DNA of 38,641 bases from Bacteroidales bacterium. Lineage in GTDB: Bacteria > Bacteroidota > Bacteroidia > Bacteroidales > F082. This document shows, piece after piece, positions 24,192-33,100 of this stretch. Within the stretch, counting starts at the first letter, position 1. The number at the start of each line of letters is the position of its first letter. The translations under genes were made by a program, and so were the position numbers. The notes beneath the pieces are model-generated. The model had not been told where the DNA came from. It made no database searches and saw only the letters and a list, made by a program, of their open reading frames with translations. The DNA is taken from positions 1-38,641 of the forward strand of contig JASBYY010000030.1 in assembly GCA_029983675.1 (NCBI GenBank), read 5' to 3'.

Positions 24192-24572
24192 GAAACTGTT
24201 TTGAAATGCTGTGCATTCAGCGTAGCTAATCCTTACAACAAAGTTATATCGATTATTCTTTGTTTTCAGTTGATTTGATGCGCTGCATTGGCTTATTTTG
24301 CTCATGGTCTCGCTCACATAGCCAGCTTGCTACGCTTCATCAGGAACCAATCATGCCGTGCCCCGACGCGGCATCTCCTCATTAACTGCACTATCCTCTT
24401 AGAACAACCTCCTCGTAAGGAGATCCCGCATCAATCCCGAATCAAGTTTGGGACATGATGCGGGATGACCCAAGAGGATGATGCGTTTGTGTCTGATTGA
24501 ACTGTACCGTCCCGCCTGATCTGGACATGGCACGGAATGGTCTCAACTCGAAGCCATTCAAAACAGCTTCTT
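24190..24572. repeat. Non-coding element with terminal inverted repeats and nested hairpins
   Basis: The ends AAGAAACTGTTTTGAAATG (24190-24208) and CATTCAAAACAGCTTCTT (24555-24572) are inverted repeats of each other with one gap and one mismatch. Inside are several further palindromes: ACAAAG...CTTTGT at about 24238-24263, ATGCCG...CGGCAT at about 24353-24374, and the large hairpin at 24393-24479. No open frame of note exists. The layout is like a small non-autonomous (MITE-like) or repetitive extragenic element, lying at the left border of the RHS island. Confidence 0.6.
24393..24479. repeat. Long two-part hairpin (REP-like palindrome)
   Basis: ATCCTCTT (24393-24400) pairs with AAGAGGAT (24472-24479), and ATCCCGCATCA (24423-24433) pairs perfectly with TGATGCGGGAT (24456-24466); TCCC and GGGA pair within the loop. 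CCCGCATCA-type palindromes of this kind occur as dispersed repeats in Bacteroidetes intergenic DNA, from general memory. Confidence 0.75.
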
Positions 24573-24589
24573 AATTCAAATGCTATCAC

Positions 24590-24722
24590 TTACTCTTTGA
24601 TGATCTTCCCTTTCAGCACAGTGCTTTCCGCATTGTAGATCCGGTAGGCGTACACACCTTCGGGCAAACCACCCACGCCCACGGTGAGTATATTGCCCTC
24701 GCCGCAGATGATACGATCCAAA
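24590..24722 (-). repeat. T9SS-domain direct repeat, left copy (right copy 38508-38641)
   Basis: About 130 bp encoding LDRII.G.GN.LTVGVGGL, AYRIYNAE.TVL.GK and KE occurs here and at the right edge of the window in the same orientation, at roughly four-fifths identity. The two copies bracket the whole RHS island. Confidence 0.85.
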
Positions 24723-24820
24723 CGGCGGCCCCAGGCGTCGTAGCCCAGCCGCTCCACGGCGCTGCCATGGATGGTGGCCGTGAGGTTGCCTTGGTGGTCT
24801 ATTAAGGTGTTTTCATTCAT
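24590..24820 (-). CDS. RHS-core stub joined to a T9SS type A sorting domain
   Basis: The 76-residue frame begins MNENTLIDHQGNLTATIHG and continues through ERLGYDAWGRR, which is the start of the RHS-core segment found in three longer copies upstream. It then switches to LDRIICGEGNILTVGVGGL, PEGVYAYRIYNAE and LKGKIIKE, a typical end of a type IX sorting domain. The RHS YDAWGRR coincides with the YD..GR motif that sorting domains themselves carry, so the join is seamless in frame. As it stands it lacks a signal peptide and is probably not an active product. It may be a reserve 3' module or the remaining 3' end of the original gene. Its ATG overlaps the end of the preceding immunity-like gene by 8 bases. 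Confidence 0.7.
   Translation of the reverse strand: MNENTLIDHQGNLTATIHGSAVERLGYDAWGRRLDRIICGEGNILTVGVGGLPEGVYAYRIYNAESTVLKGKIIKE
24723..24800 (-). repeat. RHS-core direct repeat, copy 4 (shortest)
   Basis: This 78-bp copy covers only DHQGNLTATIHGSAVERLGY and DAWGRR of the RHS core. It is the last of four same-orientation copies. Confidence 0.85.
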
Positions 24821-25472
24821 ATTGTTTCAAATCCAATTCTTCCATTTTGTCATAATAATCTATGTAAGTATCTAGTGGAATACAATAATATTGATAAGTA
24901 TGCCGCTCCCAATCTTTTACGGAATAGATTTTGTACACTTTCTTGTTTTTAATACCAAACAAAGAAGCGCCATAGTCCTTGTCGGGGAAATACACAGGGC
25001 ATATGAATAGGTAATCCATCCTGTGTTCACGAAGCAAGAGAAATGAAGAGTTAAAGACGTTTTCAGGAATATTGGTTTTACCTAATAGTTTTCCTTCAAG
25101 ATATCCTACTCTTATACTATCAATTGGTCGATAAAGATACGCAAACACGCACCCTCCAATACGTAAGTCTCCATTTTTCCCATCAAAATCCATATACGTT
25201 CTCAATTCGCAAGAATCCAAAAAGGAATAATCTCTTAGTGATTCCCACGAGGCATAGTTGTTCCTACTGAGATTGTAAATGAAGTATCTCTCAACACCTT
25301 CGTTCTTCATCTCCTTATAGCCTTTTTTCCTAATTTGGCGGTTTATTTCTTTATTAATCATTTTGTCGAATTTGTCCAAAGAAAACCTGTTGGCAAAGTC
25401 AATTTCTTGCCCGTTTAGATTTGTTATTATCAGCATTAATAAAAGAAGCAACCTATTTGAAATCTTGTTCAT
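24813..25472 (-). CDS. Exported protein, candidate immunity partner of orphan tip 2
   Basis: The 219-residue product has a signal peptide (MNKISNRLLLLLMLIITNLNG). The mature part is charged and aromatic (FSLDKFDKMINKEINRQIRK, YLYRPIDSIRVGYLEGKLLG, LFICPVYFPDKDYGASLFG) with no family I recognise. It starts three bases after the stop of the orphan RHS-tip gene. That is the position where immunity genes normally sit in polymorphic-toxin cassettes, and the role is inferred from this position alone. Export to the periplasm would suit neutralising a toxin that acts there. The C-terminus overlaps the next stub. Confidence 0.65.
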   Translation of the reverse strand: MNKISNRLLLLLMLIITNLNGQEIDFANRFSLDKFDKMINKEINRQIRKKGYKEMKNEGVERYFIYNLSRNNYASWESLRDYSFLDSCELRTYMDFDGKNGDLRIGGCVFAYLYRPIDSIRVGYLEGKLLGKTNIPENVFNSSFLLLREHRMDYLFICPVYFPDKDYGASLFGIKNKKVYKIYSVKDWERHTYQYYCIPLDTYIDYYDKMEELDLKQYE

Positions 25473-25475
25473 TTT

Positions 25476-26504
25476 TCAATACCGTTTTAGTTTTAATGTG
25501 TGAATCTTGTTCAATCGATATCGTGTGAAAGGTTTACTCCCTCCAATGTTCGGGTCTGGATCCCACATTCTGATATCGTAGATGGTTTTGTTCTTGTTTC
25601 CATCAAAATACCTCACGGCTTCGTATGCATTGATGGCATGGTTCATGTCGGGATCGTCGGTATAATAATGGAAGGTTATTCCCTCACCCTTGTTCATTGC
25701 GTCAAACGTGTATTTCTCAACAGTTCCAGACCTTTCTTCAAATCTTGGATCAAAAGGATCTTCCAAGGCTGTCATTTTCTTACCATTCCAATCATAAAAC
25801 ACATTTGACAATTTTTCAAAACTAATCCAACCATCATACGCTCTTATCCCATTATCTTCCGGGAAAATACTTAACATGCTTTCTTCTGTAATGTCCATGT
25901 TCCCATAAGGGAATCTCCGTTCTTGGGCCACCATATCGATTGCCAAGCAGCCATACTTGTTTGTTTGGTAATAGCCTTCAAGATTTTGGTGCACCCAGTT
26001 TACTTCATAATCATCACCTTCATACTTCCATTTTACATTAATTCTTTGTGTTCCTTCAGATTCGTTAGTGTTGTACTCGACGGTTGAGGGTTCAACGCCG
26101 TAATAATACTTCAAAAGAATCTTATCTGGATTAAGCAACATAAAGTAGTATGGAGGATTTTCCACAAAATACCCACTCGGATCCATGAACCTTAGCGGAT
26201 TGTTGAAGCAGTAGGAATAGCGGTTGTAGGCCTGGGCGTTGTGCCCGTCCTGGACGGCAATGTCGGGCGAGAGCATACGGCCAAGGACGGGGTCGTACAG
26301 CCTGCCGTTCATATTGATCAGGTTAAACCTGTCATAATGCTCATGCAGGGTATAGCATCGGTCGAAGGTATGGGGTACGTTGTCATACCCGAAGCCGACA
26401 GGGTTGCGGCGGCGGCCCCAGGCATCGTAGCTCAGCCGCTCCACGGCGCTGCCATGGATGGTGGCCGTGAGGTTGCCTTGGTGGTCTTTCAGGGTGTAGT
26501 GCAT
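25476..26504 (-). CDS. Orphan RHS-core cassette with cysteine-peptidase-like tip
   Basis: The 342-residue product starts at an ATG that is itself part of the repeat (MHYTLKDHQGNLTATIHG). It carries the terminal RHS core (YDAWGRRRNPVGFGYDN, NMNGRLYDPVLGRMLSPDIA, YNRYSYCFNNPLRF) up to MDPSGY at about residue 113. The following ~230-residue tip is unlike the other tips. It has QTNKYGCLAIDMVAQ, then MNHAINAYEAVRYF and MWDPDP. The order Cys, His, Asp in these contexts resembles papain-like or C39-like peptidases, but this is a tentative reading. No signal peptide or N-terminal RHS body is present, so it is an orphan C-terminal module, probably a recombination donor. It overlaps the upstream immunity-like gene by 16 bases. 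Confidence 0.78.
   Translation of the reverse strand: MHYTLKDHQGNLTATIHGSAVERLSYDAWGRRRNPVGFGYDNVPHTFDRCYTLHEHYDRFNLINMNGRLYDPVLGRMLSPDIAVQDGHNAQAYNRYSYCFNNPLRFMDPSGYFVENPPYYFMLLNPDKILLKYYYGVEPSTVEYNTNESEGTQRINVKWKYEGDDYEVNWVHQNLEGYYQTNKYGCLAIDMVAQERRFPYGNMDITEESMLSIFPEDNGIRAYDGWISFEKLSNVFYDWNGKKMTALEDPFDPRFEERSGTVEKYTFDAMNKGEGITFHYYTDDPDMNHAINAYEAVRYFDGNKNKTIYDIRMWDPDPNIGGSKPFTRYRLNKIHTLKLKRY
26170..26504 (-). repeat. RHS-core direct repeat, copy 3
   Basis: This ~335-bp copy runs from the MHYTLKDHQG codons to the DPSGY codons. It is similar in DNA to copies 1 and 2 but ends at DPSG and does not share their extra pre-tip segment. Confidence 0.88.
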
Positions 26505-26905
26505 GGCACTAATTCTTTATACCTTCGACGATTTTTAATCTCTTTAAAACTATTATTTTCGGAATCTATCATTACATTAACTGATAAAATGTTTCCTGTT
26601 CTTTTTTCTATCCTATATACCGTTGAATCATGCGAATAATAATAGGGAGAACATACAGCAATTATTACTGAATCATTGTATTGTACTCTTACAACAATTT
26701 CTTCTTTGTCACAAATGGGCAATACCACTTTTCCAGGTTTTGGATAACGGCAGATGCATTGCGGATAGTCTTGCACATAGTAATAACCGCTTCCCAAATC
26801 AACGCTATCATCCATTCGTATAAATACAGGAAAGATAAACCAAAGCATTAGGGACGCCAAAGCTAATATTGTGACAATTAAGCAGAAAAATAGTATCTTT
26901 CTCAT
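26489..26905 (-). CDS. Small membrane-anchored protein, candidate immunity partner of orphan tip 1
   Basis: The 138-residue product has an N-terminal membrane helix (ILFFCLIVTILALASLMLWF) and a short extracytoplasmic part with several Cys (YYYVQDYPQCICRYP, VLPICDKEEIVV). It overlaps the stop of the orphan cassette by four bases (ATGA), a sign of translational coupling. The last five residues (PCTTP) come from the start of the next RHS-core repeat, so its original C-terminus may have been replaced by recombination. No family is recognised; the immunity role is inferred from position. Confidence 0.62.
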   Translation of the reverse strand: MRKILFFCLIVTILALASLMLWFIFPVFIRMDDSVDLGSGYYYVQDYPQCICRYPKPGKVVLPICDKEEIVVRVQYNDSVIIAVCSPYYYSHDSTVYRIEKRTGNILSVNVMIDSENNSFKEIKNRRRYKELVPCTTP

Positions 26906-28017
26906 TTCACTTTGATTATACCTGTTCCATAAATGTAAAGGGGGAATCCATGGGTGTCGTTAACATCAACTCTTCTCCTTTCAAAGTGGATAAGCCAATC
27001 TCTTCTTCCTTGAGGCCTCCCATTTACAAAACTATTGTGATAGTCCCAATTGTAATCATCAGAAAACAACTTGATTATACCCTTTTTGGAGTCTATCAAT
27101 TGGATTTGAGTATTACCCAACGCATAAGTAGTAGAACGAGAACTACGGCTAAACAATATGGTATAATCCAATAGATTAACATTCCCTTTTCCTCCTTCTG
27201 CCAGTCCGATGTTGTTAACACTTAATCTTCCAAAATTGAGTTTCGAACCATCGAGATAGAGTGCGTCGTCAGAAGATGGATGGTCTAACGCTCCGACATG
27301 GGATTTTGCCCATGCAATTCCTTCATCGATTGTAACAAAGCCATCCCAGTCCGGTCTGTTTTTGAGGGATGCATAGTGCCGATTCATTCTTATTTCAGCC
27401 TCTTCTCTGTTGTTTTCAGCCAAATCCGTCGCAAATGATATGGCATCCAGATGACTCATACCTTGTTTGAAATCCGATCTTCTCATAACAATGGCTTCTC
27501 CCTGCAATCCCTCGTCATCCGTCCCAAGGAAAAACCCATTCACATCATAAACAGGTGAAAACTTCCCCTCGCTCAAATCCGTATTGAAAGCGTTGCCTTT
27601 GTTTCTGAAACTATCAAAGCCAAGATAGCTGATGGAACTCCAATCAAAAAAATCACGAGACCCTCTCACCACATACCCGCTCGGGTCTGTGAACCGCAGC
27701 GGATTGTTGAAGCAGTAGGAATAGCGGTTGTAGGCCTGCGCGTTGTGCCCGTCCTGGACGGCAATGTCGGGCGAGAGCATACGGCCTAAGACAGGGTCGT
27801 AGAGCCTGCCGTTCATGTTTATCAAACCGAAGTCGTCATAATGCTCATGCAGGGTATAGCCTCGGTCGAAGGTATGGGATACGTTGTCATACCCGAAGCC
27901 GACGGGGTTGCGGCGGCGGCCCCAGGCGTCGTAGCCCAGCCGCTCCACGGCGTTGCCATGGATGGTGGCCGTCAGGTTGCCTTGGTGATCTTTCAGGGTT
28001 GCTAATAATACCGGCAT
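26902..28017 (-). CDS. Orphan RHS-core cassette with NDTHGF-type tip
   Basis: From ATG 28017 the product has 371 residues; a TTG further upstream would lie deeper inside the preceding gene. After MPVLLATLKDHQGNLTATIHG comes the terminal RHS core to TDPSGYVV. A segment shared with the large RHS protein follows (FFDWSSISYLGFDSFRN, FNTDLSEGKFSPVYDVNG), then a private tip. The tip contains PDWDGFVTIDEGIAWAKSH, LYLDGSKLNFGRLS, YALGNTQIQLIDSKKG and NDTHGFPLYIYGTGIIK. I recall this arrangement as recurrent at the C-terminus of Bacteroidales RHS proteins, activity unknown. It lacks a signal peptide and the N-terminal body, so it is an orphan tip module. It is coupled by ATGA to the small membrane protein downstream. 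Confidence 0.8.
   Translation of the reverse strand: MPVLLATLKDHQGNLTATIHGNAVERLGYDAWGRRRNPVGFGYDNVSHTFDRGYTLHEHYDDFGLINMNGRLYDPVLGRMLSPDIAVQDGHNAQAYNRYSYCFNNPLRFTDPSGYVVRGSRDFFDWSSISYLGFDSFRNKGNAFNTDLSEGKFSPVYDVNGFFLGTDDEGLQGEAIVMRRSDFKQGMSHLDAISFATDLAENNREEAEIRMNRHYASLKNRPDWDGFVTIDEGIAWAKSHVGALDHPSSDDALYLDGSKLNFGRLSVNNIGLAEGGKGNVNLLDYTILFSRSSRSTTYALGNTQIQLIDSKKGIIKLFSDDYNWDYHNSFVNGRPQGRRDWLIHFERRRVDVNDTHGFPLYIYGTGIIKVK
27536..27999 (-). repeat. RHS-core direct repeat, copy 2
   Basis: This ~464-bp copy is nearly identical to copy 1 (30729-31201). It includes the core and the additional pre-tip segment ending in YDVNG. The match starts just after the ATG-containing part of copy 1 (CTTTCAGGG then divergence). 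Confidence 0.9.
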
Positions 28018-29372
28018 CTGTATGGGGGCTTTGGGTTTATACAATTTCTATCGTATTCGTTAATCAATTTAATAAGTAGTTTTTGAAAATCCATAAAACT
28101 AGGGCTGAAAACCAATTCATATTCCCCATCGCCAAGATATGTTTGCGAATATATGGTCCTTGATATACCATTGAAACAGCTGACTCCAATGCAAGGAATA
28201 TCATATTCTACCCTTTCGTCTTTAAGAGTTTTGTGTTCTATAATAGTACTTTTTTTGCTGATGTAAAACTCATCTATAAAAGAAATGAATTTCTGTTTAT
28301 CATCATCCTGAACTATCATCACATGGTCTTTATTATTCACAGGATGAATGGTTAAACAATTGTTAGAAGGGGAATAAATAATACTGTATTCTAAAAACTT
28401 GTTCAGTCGGGAAAAATTCACATAAGTTACAATTATGCTATCATTTGTATGATGAAGGTTTCCTCCATTATTAAGACCCTTGTCTTCTGTTGCATATTCT
28501 TCTAATAAGCATTTATCAACAAAGTCTTTTATATTATTAAAGCATTTCCCATAATACAGATTATATAATCTCCTATATGGTTTGTCAACTTTGTCTCGAC
28601 CAGTTTCGTTAAACGTATAATATTGCAATGCACCTAAATTAAAAGCTTTATAATCTTCTGTCGTGGCATCCCATAATAATTTATAATTAATAACATTTTT
28701 ATAAGCCAAGCGATGAGAGTGCATCTTACTACCATTTCTTTTCATTAAATGAGAATACCACTCATGAACGATGATACTGCTTGCAATGTTTTCAACTGTG
28801 GTTTCGTATGAATAACCATCTGTTCCTGAAATGTTGCCCTTATTTGATCCATTCTCCCACGAAGTAACCCAACTTGCACCTAATTTACTTCCGAAACCTA
28901 CTTTGTGATTTGTGAGATAATCATGTAATAAATCAACAGCTTCTCGAAGATAAAAGTTCCTTTCAGGAATATCTTCAACAGACTGTCGTTCCATCGCATG
29001 AATTCTATTCAATATCACTTGTTTGTAGCATGAATACTCATAATCATCAAACTCAATGGAATCAATGAAGTTGAATGCTTTATCATACTCATTCTTTGCA
29101 CACAATGAAGACAATTTAAGAAGTGACAATTCGTGTTTTGACCGTTCATCGTTGCTTCTTGGCAACACATAATTATTAATATGTATTGCCGAATCCAAAT
29201 AATTATCCTTACCTTCATCCCATTGCCACCTGAAAAAAAAGTTTTCCTGCCACAGTGTTGCAAAGTCACAAAAACTCTTACCTTTCAAGGGGGCTTCAGT
29301 TGGAATAATTCGGATGCAAGACAAGGTCATCACTTGGACTAATGCCAATAAAAGCAAGGCCTTATTTTTCAT
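28002..29372 (-). CDS. Three-part fusion: lipoprotein, RHS-tip-like HExxxH domain, immunity-like domain
   Basis: The 456-residue product starts at ATG 29372 with an SPII signal (MKNKALLLLALVQVMTLSC, Cys19). Residues ~20-150 are helical and resemble a TPR-like lipoprotein (KHELSLLKLSSLCAKNEYDK). The middle part (YSYETTVENIASSIIVHEWY, SHRLAYKNVINYKLLWD, NETGRDKVDKPYRRLYN) closely parallels the tip of the 2173-residue RHS protein, including HEWYSH against HEYYSH. The last ~100 residues (FISFIDEFYISKKSTI, GDGEYELVFSPSFMDF) parallel the candidate immunity protein at 29442. One polypeptide thus joins tip-like and immunity-like modules. It may be a recombination product or a real membrane-tethered protein that binds its own toxin-like part. 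It overlaps the next cassette by 16 bases. Confidence 0.75.
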   Translation of the reverse strand: MKNKALLLLALVQVMTLSCIRIIPTEAPLKGKSFCDFATLWQENFFFRWQWDEGKDNYLDSAIHINNYVLPRSNDERSKHELSLLKLSSLCAKNEYDKAFNFIDSIEFDDYEYSCYKQVILNRIHAMERQSVEDIPERNFYLREAVDLLHDYLTNHKVGFGSKLGASWVTSWENGSNKGNISGTDGYSYETTVENIASSIIVHEWYSHLMKRNGSKMHSHRLAYKNVINYKLLWDATTEDYKAFNLGALQYYTFNETGRDKVDKPYRRLYNLYYGKCFNNIKDFVDKCLLEEYATEDKGLNNGGNLHHTNDSIIVTYVNFSRLNKFLEYSIIYSPSNNCLTIHPVNNKDHVMIVQDDDKQKFISFIDEFYISKKSTIIEHKTLKDERVEYDIPCIGVSCFNGISRTIYSQTYLGDGEYELVFSPSFMDFQKLLIKLINEYDRNCINPKPPYRCRYY

Positions 29373-29441
29373 ATTAGAAATAATGTTTAATAGTGTAACG
29401 GTTCGGCATAGCAACAGATGTAGATTCAAATAACTTCCATT

Positions 29442-30086
29442 TCATCTCAACATAGCTTTGTTTCTAATGATATCTGCACCTATAATAATCTTTTTTTCTT
29501 TTGTTTGTTTTATATACTTATCATATTTATCAACTATGGAAAAAATCATGTTTCTAAACTCCTCAAATCTTGGATTAAAAACCAATTCGTAATCGCCATC
29601 TTCTAAAGGGGCTGACGACAGAAGCACGCGTTTCCCCCGTTTATAACATTCAACGGTAAAAGTTGGAATCTCATATTCTACATGCTCATCGGTATCGTAT
29701 TTTATCTTTTTCTCTACAATTGGAATGGTTTTCTTCAAATAAAAATCATTTATAGAAGAAACGAACAAATTCACCTGATCCGATGAATCAATACGATACG
29801 CAGGATAATCCTTTAAGTACTCCACATAGACTACCATATTCCCTGTTACTAACGAATATGAAATTGAATACATATCAAAGTCGTTTCCCCATGCGTTCCA
29901 ATATTTAACAAATATACTATCCATATCATCCTCAAATTGACATGATGGTTTAACACACCATTCACATTTATCCGAGCCAACATTAGTATTAATGGTATTA
30001 TTGGAATAACAATGATATGTATGTACTAGTATAATTATAATAAGGAAAACACCAATAATTATCACTAAATACTTTGTATTTTTCAT
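29442..30086 (-). CDS. Membrane-anchored candidate immunity protein of the large RHS protein
   Basis: The 214-residue product has an N-terminal helix (YLVIIIGVFLIIIILVHTYH), which acts as signal or anchor. A mature domain contains DSIFVKYWNAWGNDFDMYSI, FVSSINDFYLKK and LEDGDYELVFNPRFEEFRNM. It begins 26 bases after the stop of the RHS gene. It is homologous to the C-terminal third of the next gene, where the same module follows an HEWYSH domain. Two independent associations with the same tip type support a role in binding that tip. No named family is recognised. Confidence 0.68.
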   Translation of the reverse strand: MKNTKYLVIIIGVFLIIIILVHTYHCYSNNTINTNVGSDKCEWCVKPSCQFEDDMDSIFVKYWNAWGNDFDMYSISYSLVTGNMVVYVEYLKDYPAYRIDSSDQVNLFVSSINDFYLKKTIPIVEKKIKYDTDEHVEYEIPTFTVECYKRGKRVLLSSAPLEDGDYELVFNPRFEEFRNMIFSIVDKYDKYIKQTKEKKIIIGADIIRNKAMLR

Positions 30087-30112
30087 GGTTTTAATAATAT
30101 AGAATTATTAGT

Positions 30113-33100
30113 CTAATGATAATTTTTGTATTTATTATATGAATACCGATAGGGCGAATCTACTTTAGTGCGGCCAGTTTCTCTGTTAGTATAATCTAGC
30201 AACCTCCTAACCACAAAGCCTTTGTATGCATTTGTGGTTTTATTCCACAACGGTTTATAATTAATGACATTTTTATATGCCAGTCGATGAGATTTATAAT
30301 TATCACCATTATTCTTTTTTATGTGAGAATAATATTCATGGACAACAATAGAAGACTGTATATTTTCAACCGTTGTCTCATAATGGTATTTGTTTGATCC
30401 TTGGATTCTTCCCGTTCCTGTTCCAGGTGTGTATGTGGACAACCAACTTGCATTTACATTTGGGTCAAAAACAATCTTGTTCTCATGCAAGTCGCTCACA
30501 TGGAAGACCTCGTCATATACTCTAACACCTTCCATTTGTGAAACAATACTCGTCCAAATGTTTGACATTGCCTCGCTTGTCAATAAATCTGTCATCTTGT
30601 CAAAGGTAGAAACACCTTCTATCATTAGAGCTTCGCTTTCAGATAGAGAAGAAAAATCAAAGTCTTCTGACCCTTCATAGATTAGCACTTGTCCTGTGAA
30701 ACCCTCTTTGGTCGTTCCTAATAACACACCATTCACATCATAAATCGGGGAAAACTTCCCTTCGCTCAAATCCGTATTGAAAGCGTTGCTATTGTTTCTG
30801 AAACTATCAAAGCCAAGATAGCTGATGGAACTCCAATCAAAATAATCACGAGACCCTCTTACCACCCACCCGCTCGGGTCGGTAAACCTCAAAGGATTGT
30901 TGAGGCAGTAGGAATAGCGGTTGTAGGCCTGCGCGTTGTGCCCGTCCTGGATGGCAATGTCGGGCGAGAGCATACGGCCTAAGACAGGGTCGTAGAGCCT
31001 GCCGTTCATGTTTATCAAACCGAAGTCGTCATAATGCTCATGCAGGGTATAGCCTCGGTCGAAGGTATGGGATACGTTGTCATACCCGAAGCCGACGGGG
31101 TTGCGGCGGCGGCCCCAGGCGTCGTAGCCCAGCCGCTCCACGGCGTTGCCATGGATGGTGGCCGTCAGGTTGCCTTGGTGATCTTTCAGGGTGTAGTGCA
31201 TCGTGCCTCCTCCGTTGTTGTACGAGACAAAGATAGCAAACAATCCAGTGCTGGAGGTCAAGTAGTGCAACTTTTTCGTAATGCCATTTTCGGTAATAGT
31301 CTCATAAAGCGGTGTAAAGTAGCGTTTCGTACGGGTAGTATTACCATCGCTAAAGGTCTGCATCACGCGCTGGCGGTCGATGCCGTAGTTCAAGCTAAGG
31401 GTTTTGCCGTCTTGCTCCAGCGAGCGCAGTTTGTCGAAGCTGGTGTAAGTGGCTTCCTGATGGGCGAACAAGGCTTCTTGTCCCGCCTCGGGCTGCAATC
31501 CTGTCACGGCGTATGTGCTGGCGCCGGTTCCGTATGAATAGCTTCCCACCCCTGTCTTTTGGGTAATGTTCCCCTTAGGGTCGTAATCAAAACTTTGGCT
31601 GGAATAAGTCTGGCTTTCCGCAAGGTTCTTGGCCACGGCCGAGGTCAGGCGGTTAAAGCCGTCGTAGCCGAAGCTTTCCTTCAGGTCGAGTGTCGCGTCA
31701 GTCCGCCACTGCAGGTTGCCCGTGGTCGTCCAATGATAGGATTGGTCAAGCAGCATAGTGCCGTTTCTTTTTGCGCGGATGTTATTGACCAGTCCGGTGA
31801 CAGGGTCGTAGCTGCAATTCACATCGATGTTGCCTTCCGTAAAGCTCGAAATGTTGCCCCATCGGTCGGAAGCGACGGCCTGCCAGAGCACTTCGCCCGT
31901 GGCGGCATCCTTCACGCGGTCCATGAAGCCCTTGCGGTTGTAATGGTATTTCACTTTCTTGCCCGAAGGATAGGTGAGGGAGCTTTGCTTTCCAAGGCGG
32001 TTGTAGGCATAGTCGAAAGCCCTTTCCTCTCCGTTGCCCACCTTTTGGGTCTGTCGTATCAGGCGGCCTAAGCTGTCGTATTGGAAGTCCTCCGTCACTA
32101 TAGGCCCGCCGGCTGGGACATACTTGGTTCTCGACAAAGCCCCGACAAAGCCGTTGTCATAGGTCCAGTATGAATGGCCGTCGCCGCCGCTACGTTGTGT
32201 CATGCGCCCCAGAGCGTCGTAGGTGTAGCTTGTCTCGTCACGCGGGGTGGTGCTTGCCGTCAGCTCACCGAAGGCGTTGTAGTTATAAGTCAGCTCGCCA
32301 AGCGACGGGTCGGTAATGGAAAGAGGATTCCTGTTTGCATCGTAAATGTAAGTGACAGTAGTCGCCGCATCATTGGAAGTCTTAGTTGACTTCACCTTGC
32401 CATCACCGTAATAGGTGTAGTTCACCTCGGTTATCGGGGCGTTGCCTTGGCTTCCCATGTTTTCCGACTTGGTAACCAAACCGGCATTGTTAAAGTGGAG
32501 AACGGTTTTTCTTTGGTCAAAATCCTGAATGGTTTCAGTTGTCCCGTTATAGTTGTGTGTCATGACGGCACCATCAGCGCGGTTCACACGAATCATTCTG
32601 TCCAGATAGTCATAAGTGTATTCCGTAAAACAGGGCGTTTCGTCGTTTCCCGGCAGATAAGGATTGGATACGGATGTCAACAGTCCCGTCACGTCGTGGT
32701 AATGGTAATCGGTATAGATTTTTTTCCCGCACAAAGACAAAGCCACTTCCCTGATCTTTCTATTGTGCTGGTCGCAAAACACGTATCTCTCACCTTCGCC
32801 CGATCGCTTGCTCCACTCGAAATAAACCGGTGAGCCAAATTCCGGAGTATCGGGATGGTACTTCGGATAAGCAGGGTTGGTCACCACCCACTTCTTGCTT
32901 TTTTCTTCCAATACTCCGTTGGGGTATTCTGTCTTAATCAAGTCGCCCAACACATCATAGTGATAAGTTGTCGTCAATCCGTTCGGATCAGTAACGGTTT
33001 TCAAAAAACCATTTTTCTCGTTGTAGGTATAGGATGTTGTTTGATTCTCCGCATTTGTCGAAGACATTACAAAACGGCCGTCTGATGAATAAGTTTTACT

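Noticed and set aside
30338..30355. HEYYSH read as a standard HExxH zinc-peptidase site
   Set aside because: The spacing is HExxxH, one residue too long for the standard helix geometry, so only a tentative metal-site suggestion is kept.
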